A DNA stretch of 5,499 nt from Desulfobacteraceae bacterium (lineage in GTDB: Bacteria > Desulfobacterota > Desulfobacteria > Desulfobacterales > Desulfosalsimonadaceae): NCBI GenBank assembly GCA_003551985.1, contig PUOB01000226.1, positions 1 through 5,499 of the forward strand, read 5' to 3'. How positions within the stretch are numbered: the first letter of the stretch is position 1; each line of letters opens with the position of its first letter. The translations under genes were made by a program, and so were the position numbers. This document shows, piece after piece, positions 1-5,499 of the stretch. The notes below the pieces were generated by a model, which was not told where the DNA came from, ran no database searches, and saw only the letters and a list, made by a program, of their open reading frames with translations.

Positions 1-1083
1 CCCGAAGAAATCGAAGTCACCCGAAGGATGGTCCGGGAGGAAAACAACCGGTCTTTCGACCAGGATGTTTTCGATGTGTTTTTGTTGATACTTGAAGAAC
101 AAAAGGAAAGGGAGGATTTCTCAAATGTTTTGGAAGTTATTATTGAGTGCTTCCAAAGGACCCTGATCCGGTGTGAATTTGACGCGGCAGACCGGTTCCT
201 GGGCAATATGCGCCACATTTATGAGCGTTACCGGGTGGAGCATCATTGGGCGCTGCCCCTGCTGGATGATTTTCTGATGATGATTTCCAGCCCCCGTATA
301 CTGAAACCACTCAATGACTGTTTGGCGGAAATCAACGAGAATGATGCCCGCCTCCTGAAACGCTTTGAATCGATGCTTGGCCGGTTGGCGCCGGAGAGCA
401 TTCTGAGTCTGATACCAATGTTCGTGAAACTATCCTCCCCCCGGATCCGCAATCATTTAAACCGGGCGGTCATGCGTCTGGCCGAACGAGATCCACGCCC
501 CCTTTATCAGTTGGCAAAAAGCGATTCCACCCCCCTGGCGAGGCAGGCGATCATGAATTTAAGCCGCCTGGGGGAAACCGATCATATTCCCCTCATCATG
601 AAATGCGCGGCAAGCGAGGATGTTCTGCTCAGGCAGGTTTCCGTAAAGGCGTTGACCCGGATTGAACCGCCCCCCTATGAGAAGATTTTGCCGTTTGTTC
701 TGGATGCGGACGACATCGTAAGAAAGACGGTATCCGATTTTCTGATAAAGCGGGGAGACAAGGAAGCAGTGCCGGCTTTGATCGATTATATCAGCAGCAC
801 CCGGTTTTCTTCGGCGCATGCATCTTCGGTGATCATGCTGTACGAGGCGCTGGGATCCATCGGTTCGGCAGAGGCGTTTGATTTTCTGAAAAAACAGTTG
901 TTCGACCGGCCATGGCGGATTGGAACACTGCCCGCCCTTCACAGGCAGGGGGCCCTGGCCGCGCTTCTACAGCAGCAGAATCCCGAAGCGTCGGTGCAGG
1001 TTGGCAGGGCGGCCAAAAGCCCGTGGCCGACCATTCGCAGGGCAATGACCAACCTCTCAAGGGTGCAAGGGACCGATGGATAA
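1..1083 (+). CDS. HEAT-repeat protein, 5' end outside window (partial)
   Basis: The frame is open from the first base. The first ATG (28) has no properly spaced ribosome binding site, so it is probably internal and the true start lies upstream. About 360 codons are visible before the TAA at 1081-1083. The chain is almost wholly helical. The first part (about 30-360) is charged and helix-rich without a clear repeat. From about 370 to 1040 it shows paired amphipathic helices typical of HEAT-like repeats, for example ARQAIMNLSRLGETDHIPLI, LLRQVSVKALTRI and DKEAVPALIDYI. HEAT solenoids are protein-binding scaffolds; no catalytic motif, signal peptide or membrane segment is visible. The stop overlaps the next gene's start by 8 nt, indicating translational coupling with the HD-GYP protein, so a role as its partner or regulator is likely (inference). 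The family is certain only at the fold level. Confidence 0.75.
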   Translation, partial: PEEIEVTRRMVREENNRSFDQDVFDVFLLILEEQKEREDFSNVLEVIIECFQRTLIRCEFDAADRFLGNMRHIYERYRVEHHWALPLLDDFLMMISSPRILKPLNDCLAEINENDARLLKRFESMLGRLAPESILSLIPMFVKLSSPRIRNHLNRAVMRLAERDPRPLYQLAKSDSTPLARQAIMNLSRLGETDHIPLIMKCAASEDVLLRQVSVKALTRIEPPPYEKILPFVLDADDIVRKTVSDFLIKRGDKEAVPALIDYISSTRFSSAHASSVIMLYEALGSIGSAEAFDFLKKQLFDRPWRIGTLPALHRQGALAALLQQQNPEASVQVGRAAKSPWPTIRRAMTNLSRVQGTDG

Positions 1084-2539
1084 TCCAAGCATTCAAGAAA
1101 GCCCAGAAAACCTGGATATGCAGGCCTCAGGGGAAGTGTTTATCCAGCGGTTTCATAATCTTCTTCAAATCCCAAGGATTCATGAGGCGGATAACCGCCT
1201 TGCAATGAGGGCGTCAAAAGAATTCATTCAGGCCGGCGTGAGTCTGTTTTCAACAAGCGATGCAATTGTCCTGGAAGTCCGTCACGGCCGCCTGTTTCTT
1301 TGCGGACAGAAATTGTTGATGCGCAAACACGCGGCGATTTACATATTCGGGCTGCTTTCTGTTTTTGACGGCCTCATGCTGTCCGGCCTGAAATTCAACT
1401 ATCGCTTTAAAAGCATCTCTCCGTCACAGGCGTACCATTTTGCCGGCCTGATAATGGAATCCCGGGAAAAAAACAACCCCCTGGAATGGCTGGCAGCCAG
1501 ACTTTCCGGACCCGAGTATCAATTTGTCGAAATCATTAGGGCCCCGGAGGAGGAAAGCCTCATTCCCCATGCCCGGAAGCTCAAGCAGGCCCTCCGGATT
1601 TATTCCTTTGCATACAATTCACTCAAGGACGCCAGCCGGGAAATACTGGAAAAGCGACGTTCCGGAATCCGGAAACCCCTCCGGGTGGCCCAGGAGGTGG
1701 TCGACTTTGCAGCCCAGGATCACTCCATACTGCTTGGCCTTGCCACCATCCGGGATTATGACGATTACACGTATCTGCATTCGGTTAACGTCGCTATTTT
1801 ATCGATCTGCCTCGGCCACCAGATCGGTCTTTCGGAAAATGCGCTCGTATTTCTGGGTGTGTGCGGTTTTTTTCATGATCTCGGCAAAATCGATATCCCC
1901 ATTGATATTATCAGCAAACCCGGCGCGCTGGATGACGAGGAATTCAAGCTCGTCCAGCAGCATTCATTAAACAGCGTCCGGCAGATATTAAAGCTCCAGG
2001 CCAGTTCAGACCTTGTGGCCAGAATTGTTCTTGCGCCGTTCGAACACCACCTCAAGTACGATCTTTCCGGTTATCCCGACGTGAACTGGACGCGACCCAT
2101 AAGCCTTTTCGGGCGCATCCTCGAGATTTGCGACGTATATGATGCCCTGACCTCGCCGCGGATTTACCGTCCCCGGCCGTTCAGCCAGGACCGTGCCCTG
2201 GGGGTAATCATGGAAAAAGCCGGCGAGGATTTCGATCCGATACTGGTCAAATGGTTTGTCAATATGGTCGGGATTTTCCCGGTTGGCACGTTTGTGATCC
2301 TCAATACCGGAGAGAAGGGGCTGGTTTGCGAAGGCGGATCGATTGATAGCAACTTCAAACCGGCCGTGCTCGTGCTCACCGAGAAAAACCCGGGGGCGTT
2401 TGCCCCTTCAAAAATTGTCAATTTGAATCGGCGCGACCCTGAGACCGGCCGGTATATGCGGACCATCAAAAGCACCCACCACCCATCGGAATTCGGCATC
2501 CAGCCGATGCTTTACTTTAAGGAGATGCAGTGCGCGTGA
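1076..2539 (+). CDS. HD-GYP domain phosphohydrolase (probable c-di-GMP phosphodiesterase)
   Basis: The 487-residue protein carries a C-terminal HD-GYP domain at about residues 225-400. HD-GYP enzymes hydrolyse the second messenger cyclic-di-GMP with a metal cluster. Candidate ligands are all present: H235 (in TYLHSVNVA), H267-D268 (in FFHDLGK), H296, H324-H325 and D353 (in CDVYDALTS). The GYP signature is at 332-334, in the variant HHLKYDLSGYP; many relatives read HHExxDGxGYP. The N-terminal 200 residues lack a recognised sensor or transmembrane helix, so the protein is probably cytosolic. A tail of about 80 residues follows the domain, starting FPVGTFVILNTGEKG, as in many HD-GYP proteins. 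The ATG at 1076 overlaps the upstream stop codon; AAGGGA at 1067-1072 is a close ribosome binding site, and coupling to the HEAT gene probably helps initiation. Fold and metal set are clear; catalytic activity is inferred. Confidence 0.95.
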   Translation: MDNPSIQESPENLDMQASGEVFIQRFHNLLQIPRIHEADNRLAMRASKEFIQAGVSLFSTSDAIVLEVRHGRLFLCGQKLLMRKHAAIYIFGLLSVFDGLMLSGLKFNYRFKSISPSQAYHFAGLIMESREKNNPLEWLAARLSGPEYQFVEIIRAPEEESLIPHARKLKQALRIYSFAYNSLKDASREILEKRRSGIRKPLRVAQEVVDFAAQDHSILLGLATIRDYDDYTYLHSVNVAILSICLGHQIGLSENALVFLGVCGFFHDLGKIDIPIDIISKPGALDDEEFKLVQQHSLNSVRQILKLQASSDLVARIVLAPFEHHLKYDLSGYPDVNWTRPISLFGRILEICDVYDALTSPRIYRPRPFSQDRALGVIMEKAGEDFDPILVKWFVNMVGIFPVGTFVILNTGEKGLVCEGGSIDSNFKPAVLVLTEKNPGAFAPSKIVNLNRRDPETGRYMRTIKSTHHPSEFGIQPMLYFKEMQCA

Positions 2540-2617
2540 GGCCCCGCCACTGAAAAAAAAGCTTGCCTGAAAACCGCCCGCCGGGTTATGAATCTGACTT
2601 TCTGTCTTTTCAACCAC

Positions 2618-2623
2618 TAAATA
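2618..2623. repeat. Left direct repeat TAAATA, possible target-site duplication
   Basis: TAAATA abuts the left inverted-repeat end and is repeated exactly at the right end. With the preceding C the match extends to CTAAATA, although on the right side that C also belongs to the inverted repeat. Confidence 0.5.
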
Positions 2624-2747
2624 GTGCCCGAACGAAAACCAGGATTTTTCGTCAAGGTCAAGGACGTCTGATCGCGACTTTTTAAGAGACTATCAAATTT
2701 GAGCCGGACGCAGAGATTGGCGAAAAGGACGGTTTTCGTTCAGGCGC
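2624..2747. mobile_element. MITE-like inverted-repeat element with flanking direct repeats
   Basis: The ends GTGCCCGAACGAAAACC (2624-2640) and GGTTTTCGTTCAGGCGC (2731-2747) are inverted repeats matching at 15 of 17 positions, including an uninterrupted 11-bp core. A second inner arm pair, TTTTCGTCAA (2646-2655) with TTGGCGAAAA (2717-2726), pairs over 10 positions with one G-U. Immediately outside both ends lies TAAATA (2618-2623 and 2748-2753), consistent with a target-site duplication of 6 bp, or of TA alone. The 124-bp interior encodes nothing evident. Small size, terminal inverted repeats and flanking direct repeats are the hallmarks of a non-autonomous miniature transposable element. Alternatively it is a structured RNA or a regulatory repeat. 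No second copy lies in this window, so mobility is inferred. Confidence 0.55.
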
Positions 2748-2753
2748 TAAATA
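2748..2753. repeat. Right direct repeat TAAATA, possible target-site duplication
   Basis: This is the second copy of TAAATA, abutting the right inverted-repeat end and lying 16 nt before the start codon of the rdgC-like gene. A 6-bp AT-rich match could arise by chance, but its exact placement at both element ends argues against that. Confidence 0.5.
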
Positions 2754-2769
2754 ATCGAGAGCGAGGCAT

Positions 2770-3396
2770 ATGCAACTACTGTCATCTACCCTTTCCATTA
2801 CGCGCTACAGCGTAACAGGGGATCTGGCGGATCCGGTCATGGACACGGTCCGCGATGGATTGAAAAATCATGTCATCCGTGAAATCGACAATGACCCGGC
2901 GGTAAAAAGCGTTGGGTGGACCATGTCAGACAACCCGTTCAACCCCGATTTCGATTCGGCGGATTTTGTTTTCGGAACGTCCCTGGTATTTTCCCTGAGA
3001 ATCGACAAAAAATCCCTTCCGGCAAAGATCGTTAACAAGCATTACAACATGGCAATCAAAAAAAGGCTTGCCGAGACCGAAAGGGAGCATCTTTCCAAAA
3101 ACGAAAAGCGTGAATTAAAAGACGAGGTGCTTCACCGGCTTTATCTCAGGGTTCCGGCGTCACCGGGCATATATGATCTCGTCTGGCATCTGGAAGCCGG
3201 TGATCTCTGGTTTTTTTCAAATATGAAGGAGGCCAACGAGGATCTTGAAACCCTTTTTTCAAAATCCTTTAAAGTAAGCCTTGTCCGGATTTTCCCTTAT
3301 ACCGCCGCACAGTTTCTGTCGGGCCTGGACAATGAAAAGCGCGACGCCCTTCACAAGGTTTCCCCTTCGGCATTCAATGGAGGCGCCCATGCTTGA
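2770..3396 (+). CDS. rdgC: RdgC-like protein, N-terminal half (recombination-associated)
   Basis: The 208-residue product resembles the N-terminal and central part of RdgC, a non-specific dsDNA-binding protein that forms a ring-shaped dimer and restrains RecA in E. coli. The strongest match is at about residues 84-150: KSLPAKIVNKH, then LSKNEKRELKDEVLHRLYLR (108-127), then DLVWHLEAGDLWFF. These correspond to the family pattern LPxxVIxx, KxEKxxLKDEVLHxLxxR and a following hydrophobic beta strand. E. coli RdgC is about 300 residues, so this chain stops roughly where its C-terminal third to half should begin, and the overlapping next gene appears to supply it. The start ATG at 2770 follows GCGAGG. 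The rapid run-on into the neighbour and the intact stop suggest a real short protein rather than decay. The assignment rests on remembered family sequence, not on a search. Confidence 0.8.
   Translation: MQLLSSTLSITRYSVTGDLADPVMDTVRDGLKNHVIREIDNDPAVKSVGWTMSDNPFNPDFDSADFVFGTSLVFSLRIDKKSLPAKIVNKHYNMAIKKRLAETEREHLSKNEKRELKDEVLHRLYLRVPASPGIYDLVWHLEAGDLWFFSNMKEANEDLETLFSKSFKVSLVRIFPYTAAQFLSGLDNEKRDALHKVSPSAFNGGAHA
3379..3383 (+). promoter_or_regulatory. Ribosome binding site fixing the start of the second rdgC-like gene
   Basis: GGAGG lies 5 nt before the ATG at 3389, inside the end of the preceding gene. It selects this start over the upstream in-frame ATGs (for example 3281), which would give a long overlap and an out-of-frame-looking N-terminus. 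Confidence 0.75.
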
Positions 3397-3928
3397 TGTT
3401 TCAGTGGCTTACAATCGTTACAAATTTTTGGGGCATGAGTTCCTTACGTGGCTCTGGTACAAGATTGAAAACGACCCGGAGAATCTGTCCAACGCGGACC
3501 CCGATCTCGAGTCGCTGGTTATCGGAAACCGGGTGGTCCTGGAAAACAGCCGCCACAACCGGGAGGAAACAATAACCATCCGCGGAGATGGGGCCGGCCT
3601 TGAAGAGGGGCTCATTGCCCTTAAAAAGGGCGGGAAAGTCACGGAGATGAATCTGGTATACCGCTCCGCCGAAAACGAGTGGCGGTTTAACCTGAAAGGC
3701 GAGAGCCTCGCCTTGAGCGGCCTTAAAACACCGCAGACGGAGCGGGTGGAAAAAAAAGAAGATCTTGAGGGCGCGGTTTTGGAGCGTATATACCTGATTG
3801 AGAGAATTGTTCACCTGACGTATCATTTGTACAATCAGTTCATCACCCTCAGGGTGTCCGCAGAATGGGAGCGGCGGTCGGTCGGTGAAATAACCCGCTG
3901 GATTGACAAGGCCATTGCCGGCGATTGA
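3389..3928 (+). CDS. RdgC C-terminal-half-like protein, partner of the preceding gene
   Basis: This 179-residue protein starts within the last codons of the preceding gene (8-nt overlap) behind its own GGAGG. It begins with a conserved-looking segment, YKFLGHEFLTWLWYKIE, then beta-rich sequence (VIGNRVVLEN, EETITIRGDG), a helix ending in GGKV followed by two strands (VTEMNLVYRSAENEWRFNLK), and a final long amphipathic helix (LERIYLIERIVHLTYHLYNQ). Read in order, this matches the layout of the E. coli RdgC C-terminal half: a GVIRAKK-like strand, a helix ending in EAGKVV, strands such as LALDWQQRIQFVMC, and a terminal helix. Sequence identity is low, so the relationship is an inference from order and context. 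No signal peptide, membrane segment or catalytic motif is seen. It probably acts with the preceding protein on DNA; otherwise it is an uncharacterised conserved protein. Confidence 0.72.
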   Translation: MLDVSVAYNRYKFLGHEFLTWLWYKIENDPENLSNADPDLESLVIGNRVVLENSRHNREETITIRGDGAGLEEGLIALKKGGKVTEMNLVYRSAENEWRFNLKGESLALSGLKTPQTERVEKKEDLEGAVLERIYLIERIVHLTYHLYNQFITLRVSAEWERRSVGEITRWIDKAIAGD

Positions 3929-3959
3929 CCCCATGTTTTGAGGATGGGATCCACTCGTA

Positions 3960-3972
3960 GAGGCAGTGCCTC
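3960..3972. promoter_or_regulatory. 13-bp palindrome, possible operator
   Basis: GAGGCAGTGCCTC is perfectly symmetric around its central G. It lies 45 nt before the thiolase start and where the -35 region of the candidate promoter would fall, so a regulator-binding site is possible. It is too tight to be a terminator and has no T-run after it. Confidence 0.3.
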
Positions 3973-3987
3973 AGCTGTGGAAACATT

Positions 3988-3993
3988 TACAAT
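3988..3993 (+). promoter_or_regulatory. Possible -10 box of the thiolase promoter
   Basis: TACAAT differs from the TATAAT consensus at one position and lies 24 nt before the thiolase ATG, in an AT-rich stretch. No good -35 hexamer is found 16-18 nt upstream; that position overlaps the palindrome at 3960-3972, which would fit an activator-dependent promoter. The gap of 89 bp after the previous stop leaves room for independent transcription. Confidence 0.3.
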
Positions 3994-4003
3994 ATCATTT
4001 TTG

Positions 4004-4010
4004 AAAGGAG
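4004..4010 (+). promoter_or_regulatory. Strong ribosome binding site of the thiolase gene
   Basis: AAAGGAG lies 7 nt before the ATG at 4018. It is the best Shine-Dalgarno match in the window and suggests a well-expressed gene. Confidence 0.8.
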
Positions 4011-4017
4011 ACTTTTT

Positions 4018-5271
4018 ATGAAAGAGGTGGTCATTGTTTCCGGTTGCCGAACACCGATCGGTGCTTTCGGCGGCACACTGAAAAATATAACCGGTCCGAC
4101 CTTGGGGGCCATCACCATGAAGGAAGCCGTAAGCAGGGCCGGAATAGACCCGGCTATCATCGATGATATACGCTTCGGATGCTGCATGGAACCGGTCGAC
4201 GCCTTGAATGTCACCCGGGTGTCCGCCCTGCTGGCAGGCCTTCCGGACTCGATTGCGGCGGCGACCATTAACAGGGTTTGCATTTCCGGGATGGAAAGCG
4301 TGATTTCCGGGATGGCCATGATCCAGGCCGGCATGGCCGACGTGATCCTGGCGGGGGGCGTCGAGCACATGTCCGGCGTTCCGTACGTCGTGGAGGGAGC
4401 GCGCTGGGGCTGCCGCCTCCAGGATGATACTTTCAAGGATGCAATGATACATGCGCTTCACTGCGGATCTCATATTATTCCCCATCCGGAAGACGGGCCG
4501 GTCAATGCGGAAGAACCCCCGCTTTCCTATTTTAAGGGCAAGCCCTATATTATGGGCCACACGGCTGAATTTATCGCCCAGCACTGGGGGATTTCCCGGG
4601 AGGAGATGGATGACGTCGCGTTGAGAAGCCATAACAATGCGGAGCGCGCCAACAATGACGGCTCCTTTGAAGATGAAATCGTGCCGGTGCCGGTGCCGCA
4701 GAAGAAAAAAGACCCGCTGATGTTCGATAAAGACGAGCATTTCCGTCCGGGGATTACCATGGACGATCTCTCAAAGCTGCCCCCTGCATTTGTTCCAAAA
4801 ACGGGCAAGGTCACAGCCGGCAATTCAAGCGGGATAAACGACGGCTCCGCCGCCATGGTTATCATGAGTGCGGATAAGGCAAAGGAATTGGGGCTTAAGC
4901 CGCTTGCAAGAATCCGCGCCACGGGCCGGGGCGCTTGTCATCCGTCGATTATGGGCATGTCCCCCGTTCCGGCGGTGGAAGATCTGGTCAAAAGAAGCGG
5001 GTTGACGGTGTCGGATTTTGAGCTTGTCGAGGTAAACGAGGCTTTTGCCGCGCAGTATATCGGGTGTGAGCGGGAATTGGGCCTGAACCGGGATATCACG
5101 AATATTAACGGGTCCGGCATTGGGCTGGGGCACCCCGTCGGTGCAACCGGCGCGCGCATAATGATCACCTTGATCAACGCGTTGCGCAGGAACGGGAAGT
5201 CTCTGGGTCTTGCAACGCTTTGCGGCGGCGGCGGCGTTTCCATGGCCGCGGCCCTTGAAATCGTTGAATAA
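4018..5271 (+). CDS. Thiolase family acetyl-CoA C-acyltransferase
   Basis: The 417-residue cytosolic enzyme is a member of the type that condenses two acyl-CoAs or cleaves 3-ketoacyl-CoA with CoA. The catalytic set is intact: nucleophile C88 (NRVCISGM), N340 in the NEAFA box (340-344), H372 in GSGIGLGHPVGATGAR, and C402 in LCGGGG near the C-terminus. The N-terminal VIVSGCRTPIGAFGG and the AGNSSGINDGSAA motif are also classic. It is longer than the usual 390-400 residues; the extra sequence sits at about 145-175 (HCGSHIIPHPEDGPVNAEEP), between the RWG segment and the HTAEFIAQHWGISREE helix, in the loop region that shapes the substrate pocket. Several positions near the active site differ from the common form (CISG, GSGIGLGHP, CGGGGVS). 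Direction and chain length of substrate cannot be set from sequence; fatty-acid oxidation, aromatic degradation or acetoacetyl-CoA metabolism are all possible. It appears to be a single-gene unit ended by the hairpin downstream. Confidence 0.96.
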   Translation: MKEVVIVSGCRTPIGAFGGTLKNITGPTLGAITMKEAVSRAGIDPAIIDDIRFGCCMEPVDALNVTRVSALLAGLPDSIAAATINRVCISGMESVISGMAMIQAGMADVILAGGVEHMSGVPYVVEGARWGCRLQDDTFKDAMIHALHCGSHIIPHPEDGPVNAEEPPLSYFKGKPYIMGHTAEFIAQHWGISREEMDDVALRSHNNAERANNDGSFEDEIVPVPVPQKKKDPLMFDKDEHFRPGITMDDLSKLPPAFVPKTGKVTAGNSSGINDGSAAMVIMSADKAKELGLKPLARIRATGRGACHPSIMGMSPVPAVEDLVKRSGLTVSDFELVEVNEAFAAQYIGCERELGLNRDITNINGSGIGLGHPVGATGARIMITLINALRRNGKSLGLATLCGGGGVSMAAALEIVE

Positions 5272-5299
5272 TCCGTAAGCCGCCATTTGCCCCATATAA

Positions 5300-5348
5300 G
5301 TGTCCATCCAGCGCCATTGCTGGATGGGCACGAACTATTCTTTTTTTT
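5300..5348 (+). terminator. Hairpin plus T-tract, terminator of the thiolase gene
   Basis: GTGTCCATCCAGC (5300-5312) and GCTGGATGGGCAC (5319-5331) form a 13-bp stem with one U-G pair in plus-strand RNA and a 6-nt loop. A T-rich tract with eight consecutive T follows at 5338-5348, 6 nt after the stem. The offset of the T-run makes it slightly non-canonical. In minus-strand RNA the same stem contains one C-A mismatch and lacks a following U-run, so it should work best for the thiolase, though it also begins 3 nt beyond the stop of the convergent gene. Confidence 0.6.
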
Positions 5349-5499
5349 CCGCCGTTTCCATGAGCCCCTTAACCGTATCCAGAATCGGCGGATTCATCGG
5401 TCTCCACTTCGGGTGCACCGCGCGCCCCTCCTTCCATATGAAATCCACCAGGATATATTGTTCGTCTATTTTGTATTCACTTTTTCTGCCGTAGCGGAC
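5335..5499 (-). CDS. Unidentified protein, C-terminal end only (partial)
   Basis: On the minus strand a frame is open from the window edge to a TAG (5335-5337), giving 54 residues, including KIDEQYILVDFIWKEGRAV followed by HPKWRPMNPPILD and a charged helical tail ending AEKKE. The mixed aromatic, charged and hydrophobic composition looks like real protein. It converges on the thiolase and its stop sits directly beside the hairpin at 5300-5331, a natural gene boundary. The 5' part lies outside the window. I do not recognise the family, and no function can be offered. Confidence 0.5.
   Translation of the reverse strand, partial: VRYGRKSEYKIDEQYILVDFIWKEGRAVHPKWRPMNPPILDTVKGLMETAEKKE

Larger units (their letters stand above)
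2540..2769. other. Intergenic region between the HD-GYP and rdgC-like genes
   Basis: This 230-bp gap has no convincing open frame on either strand. The first part (2540-2616) shows only a weak 4-bp inverted repeat near 2573-2588 and no convincing terminator. The remainder is dominated by the inverted-repeat element described separately. The last bases before the next ATG hold a purine-rich stretch, GAGAGCGAGG (2757-2766), that serves as a ribosome binding site. Confidence 0.7.

Noticed and set aside
912..1208. A 98-codon plus-strand open frame across the HEAT/HD-GYP junction.
   Set aside because: It overlaps two better-supported genes in another frame and has shadow-like composition.
1867..1873. 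Run of seven T just before the HD motif, as a phase-variation site.
   Set aside because: The frame is intact, the run is modest in length, and similar runs occur elsewhere in the window by codon choice (Phe-Phe).
2573..2588. AACC/GGTT inverted repeat as terminator for the HEAT/HD-GYP operon.
   Set aside because: The stem is only 4 bp and is not directly followed by a T-run; the nearest, TCTTTT, is weak and too far.
2615..2626. CACTAAATAGTG near-palindrome at the left edge of the element.
   Set aside because: It is explained by the junction of the flanking direct repeat with the terminal repeat, and no equivalent exists at the right edge.
4681..4698. Three tandem GTGCCG copies in the thiolase gene.
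   Set aside because: They encode a VPVPVP stretch at a position where thiolases normally carry a Val/Pro-rich strand; it is too short to be a functional repeat.
3835..4740. A 301-codon open frame on the minus strand opposite the thiolase.
   Set aside because: It lies antisense to a gene with unmistakable catalytic motifs, is rich in His and Arg as expected of a reverse-frame shadow, and lacks any family resemblance.
5300..5494. A 64-codon plus-strand open frame after the thiolase.
   Set aside because: It begins inside the terminator hairpin, has no ribosome binding site, and its Ser/Cys-rich product looks like the shadow of the minus-strand gene end.

Overview
The window looks like bacterial chromosome from a Desulfobacterota-type (former Deltaproteobacteria) organism. 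This is an inference from gene content and style: a HEAT-repeat protein coupled to an HD-GYP phosphohydrolase, an RdgC-like pair, a thiolase with a GSGIGLGHP box, and a moderately GC-rich base composition. Nothing in the sequence fixes the genus.

Layout. (1) Positions 1-2539 hold a two-gene plus-strand operon. A HEAT-repeat protein, whose 5' end lies outside the window, overlaps by 8 nt the start of an HD-GYP protein with all the expected metal-ligand residues, so cyclic-di-GMP turnover or sensing is the likely theme. (2) Positions 2540-2769 are non-coding. They contain a compact element of about 124 bp with 17-nt imperfect terminal inverted repeats, flanked by direct TAAATA copies. It resembles a MITE-like insertion and ends 16 nt before the next start codon. 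(3) Positions 2770-3928 hold two overlapping genes. The first clearly resembles the N-terminal half of the RecA-modulating DNA-binding protein RdgC. The second appears to supply the missing C-terminal half, so this looks like a naturally split RdgC made as two chains from one transcript. (4) A short intergenic region with a small palindrome, a possible -10 box and a strong ribosome binding site leads into a complete thiolase gene (4018-5271). Its Cys-His-Cys catalytic set is intact, but its signature motifs are non-standard. (5) A 13-bp hairpin at 5300-5331 followed by a T-rich tract separates the thiolase from the C-terminal end of an unidentified minus-strand gene that runs off the right edge.

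The genes do not form one pathway. They are separate housekeeping or accessory units: signalling, recombination control and acyl-CoA metabolism. The two items most worth following are the split RdgC pair and the inverted-repeat element directly upstream of it.
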